64,000 nt of DNA from Onthophagus taurus (lineage: Eukaryota; Arthropoda; Insecta; Coleoptera; Scarabaeidae). The stretch's first letter is position 1; the number at the start of each line of letters is the position of its first letter. The notes below the pieces were generated by a model. The model was not told the origin of the DNA, made no database searches, and was given only the letters and a program-made list of their open reading frames with translations. Where the stretch lies: the NCBI RefSeq assembly GCF_036711975.1, contig NC_091972.1:19783001-19847000 (forward strand), read 5' to 3'. This document shows, in pieces, positions 59,401 to 64,000 of the stretch. The position numbers and the translations under genes are program-made.

Positions 59401-60808
59401 ACAGTTGCCACTCTTCTGCAACCAGTATATACTTTTGCGTTGGTAGCAAAAGAACATAACTTCTGCCAATAGTGCCTAGTTTTCTCAAATAGTAAGTACA
59501 AATAGATTTCTACATACAATATCTAGACGTTTAGTAGTGGTATCTAGTCATCCAGTAGCAGTGTCTACTCATTCATTAGCAGGATCAAGTTTTCTTAAAG
59601 CAGTATCTAGTCTTTCACTAGCAATATAAAATTACAAAACGCCAACAAAAAAACCAAAATATGTAGTTTGATAAAATTTGCAGGGATAATCTTTCTTTAT
59701 AAAAATATTTACATTTATTGACATCGTTATAGCATCCAATTTTGACCACATTGCTGATCATAAACTAATTGATTGTGGTAATTAACTCCAATTTGTTAAA
59801 ATTCAATATTTTTACCATCAAAATTACGCTCACCCTATATCTAGAAGTCATTGTTTGGTGCTAAATCGCAAATTATTCTTTTTGTATCTGCCGCTTGTTA
59901 GGAATCATATCATATAACTTGAAACTCTGTATGCCCATACATGTACACATTATTACTCTGAATTTATCTATGAAATTCAAGGACTAGCCCACTGTATCTA
60001 GTCTCCTGTCAGTAATATCTAGTGTTTTGCCAGCAGTGTGTACTCTTCAGAAAGCAATAGACCCGCTTCTGCATGTAGTATCTTGTATTTAAAGTAGCTA
60101 GTCTTTTGCCAAGACTATGTAGCTTTCTGCCAGCAGCATCTGATCTTCTATAACTAGTTAGATACTGTTCTTAGAAAACTAGGTCCTATGTCAGTAGAAT
60201 TTAATCTTTTAAAGACTTCCTAAACTTTAACACATTCCTAAATTTAACGCTTACTAATGATAAATTTAAAAATAGTAATTAAAAAACTGTATTAATTCAA
60301 GGGGATCTAAAATAAATAAATACTTCAGTACTTATAAAATAAAATTTGAAGATTGATCTAATAGATAAGCATATTATTTCACCACAACTCTCTATAGTAA
60401 AGTGTAATCAAAACTACTTGAAATTTAGAACACATAAAAAGTGACATTTGATTAAGTAAACATTTTACTTTTTAATTATAAATTTGAAGCGATATGTATA
60501 ATAAAAATTCTTACCTATTTTATCTTCACATGGATAATTAGCAGGAAAATCACAAAATTTCAAGTTTGCGTTAAAAATTAAATCCCCGAAACAAGTTTGG
60601 ACCTTTTCAACTCCATGGTTGCATTCAATAAACTTGGCGCAATAATAAGGATGAGGATAAAAATGTTGCCCCGATGCTGGACAATCTACATCTAAAAATT
60701 GAAATTAACTTTTAAGGTTTTAAAAATTAAATTAAATTGCTTACAATTTGCAGTTGTTGTGACAACAACGCTTGCAACGATGGATGTAAAAATTATTGTT
60801 TTAAACAT
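56438..60808 (-). CDS. Secreted two-domain chitin-binding (CBM14) protein with a 3.9-kb intron
   Basis: Three exons (60808-60745, 60691-60515, 56652-56438) give 151 residues; all introns phase 1. Residues 1-20 are a signal peptide. CBM14 domain 1 is 25-76 (GQHFYPHPYYCAKFIEC) and domain 2 is 88-142 (FYMCNWGIPIEMHC, GLHFNPTINVCDF). Domain 2 has an extra cysteine (residue 138, in DFICSAKC, where paralogues have DYP), so it has seven. Intron 2 (56653-60514) separates the domain exons as in the 47432 gene, but is 60 times longer because of minisatellite G. TATAAA on this strand is at 60861-60866. Whether the long intron is spliced efficiently is unknown. Confidence 0.9.
56653..57660. other. Left part of the long CBM14 intron
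   Basis: No coding sequence. Around 56760-56840 a GTTACGTAATGAA / TTTCATTACGTAAC inverted pair is visible, perhaps a small transposon. No further assignment. Confidence 0.4.
57665..60180. repeat. Minisatellite G, intronic block with ~390-bp higher-order repeat
   Basis: Short repeats of the AGTATCTAGTCTTCT type fill most of this part of the intron. A larger unit starting TCTGCATGTAATAGGTACAC recurs at about 58101, 58487 and 58877 (about 388 bp apart) and, shortened, at about 59143. These long units are nearly identical, so the array expanded recently. A non-repetitive gap lies at about 59640-59990. Confidence 0.9.
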
Positions 60809-60860
60809 ATTTGCTGCAACGGTTGACAAGTTAATGAAGGATAAGAAACAAGAAAGTCTA

Positions 60861-60866
60861 TTTATA
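60861..60866 (-). promoter_or_regulatory. TATA box of the 56438-60808 gene
   Basis: TATAAA on the minus strand, 53-58 bp upstream of the ATG at 60808. Confidence 0.5.
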
Positions 60867-61132
60867 TGGAATTGTTCCTAAGGGGAATTACATTAAATAA
60901 TAGATGTTTGCAACATTTCTATTCATTTGATAAGGATTATCAAATGTTCTTAACGATTGCTTAAAAGTTTCAAACAGAAATATGTTTTTAATAAGCTTTA
61001 ACAATAAAACCGAGTTATTGCGTTAATTCTTGTTGATAAGTAACAATAGAAATAAAAACAACAATCTAATCTCTTTTTACATTTATATTAATGGAAAACT
61101 TAGTACGACGTGAAGTTAACTATAATCATAAT

Positions 61133-61587
61133 CTATTGTGCTATAGTGTTTCTTTCGTTCCAAGATTTGTTGAGTTCGCATTCTTTTGAATTAATGTTGA
61201 AGTACGTTCCCTTAGGACAACGATGCCAGACTGCACATCCATGATCACATACATAGTAAACAGTACAATCTTGATAATCCGCTAGTTTTTCATGGCATAC
61301 GCCATCACATACTGGACATGTTCCTACTGGAAAACCATAACCAGGATAACCAGGGTAACCAGGATATCCAGAACATTTAAGGGGAATTACAGGACCACAT
61401 TCATTATTACAAGAATTACATCCATTTTCACAAGGTGGTTTTGGGTGACATCCATTTCCATTGGAACAAGGTGGTTTTGGGTGACATCCATTTCCATTGG
61501 AACAAGGTGGTTTTGGGTGACATCCATTTCCATTGGAACAAGGTGGTTTTTGGTGACATCCAGGACAATCATAGTGACGACTCATAG
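61133..61587 (-). CDS. Cys/Pro-rich repeat protein with one CBM14-like domain (5'-incomplete)
   Basis: The frame from ATG 61585 gives 150 residues. A good acceptor (CTTCTTTTTATAG) ends at 61588, so this is probably exon 2, phase 1, with a signal-peptide exon to the right, not found before the satellite. The N-terminus has near-identical 12-residue repeats of CHPKPPCSNGNG (36-bp DNA repeats at about 61440-61550). A Cys/Asn-rich piece and a GYPGYPGYPGYG linker follow. The C-terminal domain begins CPVCDGVCHEKLADYQDC, then YYVCDHGC and CPKGTYFNINSKEC, and fits CBM14 up to the fifth cysteine; the sixth is missing and the frame ends ELNKSWNERNTIAQ. Extra cysteines may compensate. Possibly a matrix-crosslinking chitin-binding protein; a further 3' exon cannot be excluded. 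Confidence 0.75.
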
Positions 61588-61699
61588 CTATAAAAAGAAG
61601 TCAGATAAGACGAGAAGTCAGATATAATAAAAAGTGTAAATAACATAGTAATTCTGAGAAAAGTTTTGATGCTGGTAGTTTTTCCTACACAACTATCAT

Positions 61700-64000
61700 C
61701 ATCTTGTCTTTATAACTTGTTTCCAGGAAAAACTATCCAGGATGGGTTTTTACCTTTAATTTAATGAAATAATATTTTCTTTATCTTAACAAACAAAGCT
61801 TGCACGATTTTCTGAAAATCGCTTATTTTTTTCCCATGGAAATATTACCATCTTTTCATTATACCTTCTTTCTAAGAAAACTTTTGTGCTGATATCGATT
61901 ACAATGAATCATTTTAAAGAAAAAGGTTTTATCTTTAATTGAATATAATTTTCTTTATCTTAACAAATAAATCTTGCACGATTTTTTGAAAATCCCTATT
62001 TTTTTCCTATACAAATGCTACCATATTTTCTTTATAACTTCTTTCTAGGAAAAGTTTTTGTTCTAATATCGATTACAATTCATCATTTTAAAGAAGAAGG
62101 TTGTGCCATCAATTTAATGAAATAATCTTTTCTTTATCTTAACAAATAAAGCTTGCACGATTTTTTGAAAATCGCTTATTTTTTTCCCATAGAAATATTA
62201 CCATCTTTTCTTTATACCTTCTTTCTAATAAAAGTTTTTGTTCTAATATCGATTACAATTCATCATTTTAAAGAAGAAGGTTGTACCTTCAATTTAATGA
62301 AATAATATTTTCTTTATCTTAACAAATAAAGTTTGCAGGATTTTTTGAAAATCCCTAATATCTTTTTTCATACAAATACTACCATATTTTCTTTATAACT
62401 TCTTTCTAGGAAAAGTTTTTGTTCTAATATCGATTACAATTCATCATTTTAAAGAAGAAGGTTGTACCTTCAATTTAATGAAATAATATTTTCTTTATCT
62501 TAACAAATAAAGCTTGCACGATTTTTTTAAAATCGCTTATTTTCTTTCCTATACAAATATTACTATCTTCTCTTTATAACTTCTTTCTAGGAAAAGTTTT
62601 TGTTCTAATATCGATTATAATTCATCATTTTAAAGAAGAAGGTTGTATCTTCAATTTAATGAAATAATATTTTCTTTATTTTAACAAATAAAGCTTGCAG
62701 GATGTTTTTAATATCGCTTATTTTCTTTCCTATACAAATATTACTATCTTTTCTTTATAATTTCTTTCTAGGGAAAGTTTTTGTGCTGATATCGATTAAA
62801 ATAAATCATTTTAAAGAAAACGGTTTTATCTTTAATTGAATATAATTTTCTTTATCCTAACAAATAAAGCTTGCACGATTTTTTGAAAATCCCTGATTTC
62901 TTGTTTATATACAAATACTACCATACTTTCATTATAACTTCTTTCTAGGAAAAGTTTTTGTTCTAATATCGATTACAATCCATCATTTTAAAGAAGATGG
63001 TTGTACCTTCAATTTAATGAAATAATATTTTCTTTATCTTAACAAATAAAGCTTGCAGGATTTTTTTAAAATCGCTTATTTTCTTTCCTATACAAATATT
63101 ACTATCTTCTCTTTATAACTTCTTTCTAGGAAAAGTTTTTGTTCTAATATCGATTACAATTCATCATTTTAAAGAAGAAGGTTGTATCTTCAACTTAATG
63201 AAATAATATTTTCTTTATTTTAACAAATAAAGCTTGCAGGATGTTTTTAAAATCGCTTATTTTCTTTCCTATACAAATATTACCATCTTTTCTTTATAAC
63301 TTCGTTCTAGGAAAAGTTTTTGTGCTGATATCGATTAAAATGAATCATTTTAAAGAAAACGGTTTTATCTTTGAATGTAATAATCTTTATCTTAACAAAT
63401 AAAGCTTGCATGATTTTTTGAAAATCCCTAATCTTTTTTCCTATACAAATATTACCATATTTTCTTTATAACTTCTTTCTAGGAAAAGTTTTTGTTCTAA
63501 TATCGATTACAATTCATTATTTTAAAGAAGAAGGTTGTACCTTCAATTTAATGAAATAATATTTTCTTTATCTTAACAAATAAAGCTTGCAGGATTTTTT
63601 TAAAATCGCTTATTTTCTTTCCTATACAAATATTACTATCTTCTCTTTATAACTTCTTTCTAGGAAAAGTTTTTGTTCTAATATCGATTATAATTCATCA
63701 TTTTAAAGAAGATGGTTGTATCTTCAACTTAATGAAATAATATTTTCTTTATTTTAACAAATAAAGCTTGCAGGATGTTTTTAAAATCGCTTATTTTCTT
63801 TCCTATACAAATATTACCATCTTTTCTTTATAATTTCTTTCTAGGAAAAGTTTTTGTGCTAATATCGATTAAAATGAATCATTTTAAAGAAAACGGTTTT
63901 ATCTTTGAATGTAATTCTCTTTATCTTAACAAATAAAGCTTGCACGATTTTTTAAAAAACCCCAATCTTTTTTCCTATACAAATATTACCATATTTTCTT
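61700..64000. repeat. Satellite E (~180-bp tandem repeat), continues past the window
   Basis: About 13 copies. AACAAATAAAGCTTGCA recurs near 61792, 61967, 62147, 62326, 62512, 62693, 62867, 63047, 63230, 63404, 63585, 63768 and 63938. Units contain TTCTAATATCGATTACAATT, ATTTTAAAGAAGAAGGTTGT, ATGAAATAATATTTTCTTTA and CGATTTTTTGAAAATC. Two or three unit variants alternate with a longer period (about 540 bp by eye). Parts resemble satellite A. Confidence 0.94.

Noticed and set aside
57817-59519. ORFs of 66-78 residues, hydrophobic and Ser/Leu rich
   Set aside because: Readings through minisatellite G inside an intron.
61292-61627. 111-residue + strand ORF with TRWFWVTSISIG repeats
   Set aside because: Antisense of the CHPKPPCSNGNG repeat gene; the repeat comes from the minus-strand coding sequence.

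Overview
This is an A+T-rich animal genomic window, almost certainly from an insect (possibly a beetle, which is a weak inference). It has spliced genes with GT..AG introns, TATA-type core promoters, a neuropeptide F/NPY-type hormone precursor, and six chitin-binding peritrophin-like (CBM14) genes. The rest is mostly satellite DNA and nested transposable elements. I saw no bacterial features, tRNA, rRNA or CRISPR array.

Host genes. (1) A neuropeptide F-like gene on + has coding exons at 20497-20675 and 20733-20922. A possible TATA-driven 5'UTR exon lies at 2797-2987, which would make intron 1 about 17.5 kb and filled with repeats. (2) Six secreted CBM14 proteins: 21240-21974 (-), 39004-39492 (+), 47432-48042 (+), 55555-56065 (-), 56438-60808 (-) and 61133-61587 (-, first exon not found). 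In the five complete genes a short signal-peptide exon is followed by a phase-1 intron, and the sixth starts with a matching acceptor, so the set looks like a local gene family separated by repeats.

Layout. 1-6.2 kb: ~185-bp satellite A in two blocks, with the possible NPF promoter between them. 6.6-12.7 kb: a ~150-bp repeat interrupted by two TIR elements; the larger one (8342-12394) carries a second inverted-repeat element, a MITE and a ~175-bp satellite. 13.9-20.4 kb: ~179-bp satellite C split by an RTE-like LINE, itself split by a decayed hAT and an R1-like LINE. 20.5-22 kb: NPF and the first CBM14 gene. 23-33 kb: a Penelope-like element (PLE-A) with a 15-bp target duplication, containing a near-intact hAT, a second PLE and a LINE fragment. 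33.3-37.6 kb: a decayed Ty3/gypsy element interrupted by a solo-LTR-like insert. 39.6-43.9 kb: a second CBM14 gene, piggyBac remnants, a LINE and MITEs. 43.9-47 kb: ~180-bp satellite D. 47.4-52.2 kb: a third CBM14 gene and a nearly intact PLE-C. 53-55.4 kb: Harbinger remnant and minisatellite. 55.5-61.6 kb: three CBM14 genes, one with a minisatellite-filled intron. 61.7-64 kb: satellite E, running off the window.

The host genes encode small secreted products: one predicted amidated regulatory peptide, and chitin-binding proteins expected in the peritrophic matrix or cuticle. The most notable signals are the 36-residue RYamide NPF with the family's intron in the Arg35 codon, the recurrent hammerhead-like motif at the ends of several PLE families, and the satellite array enclosed in a TIR transposon.
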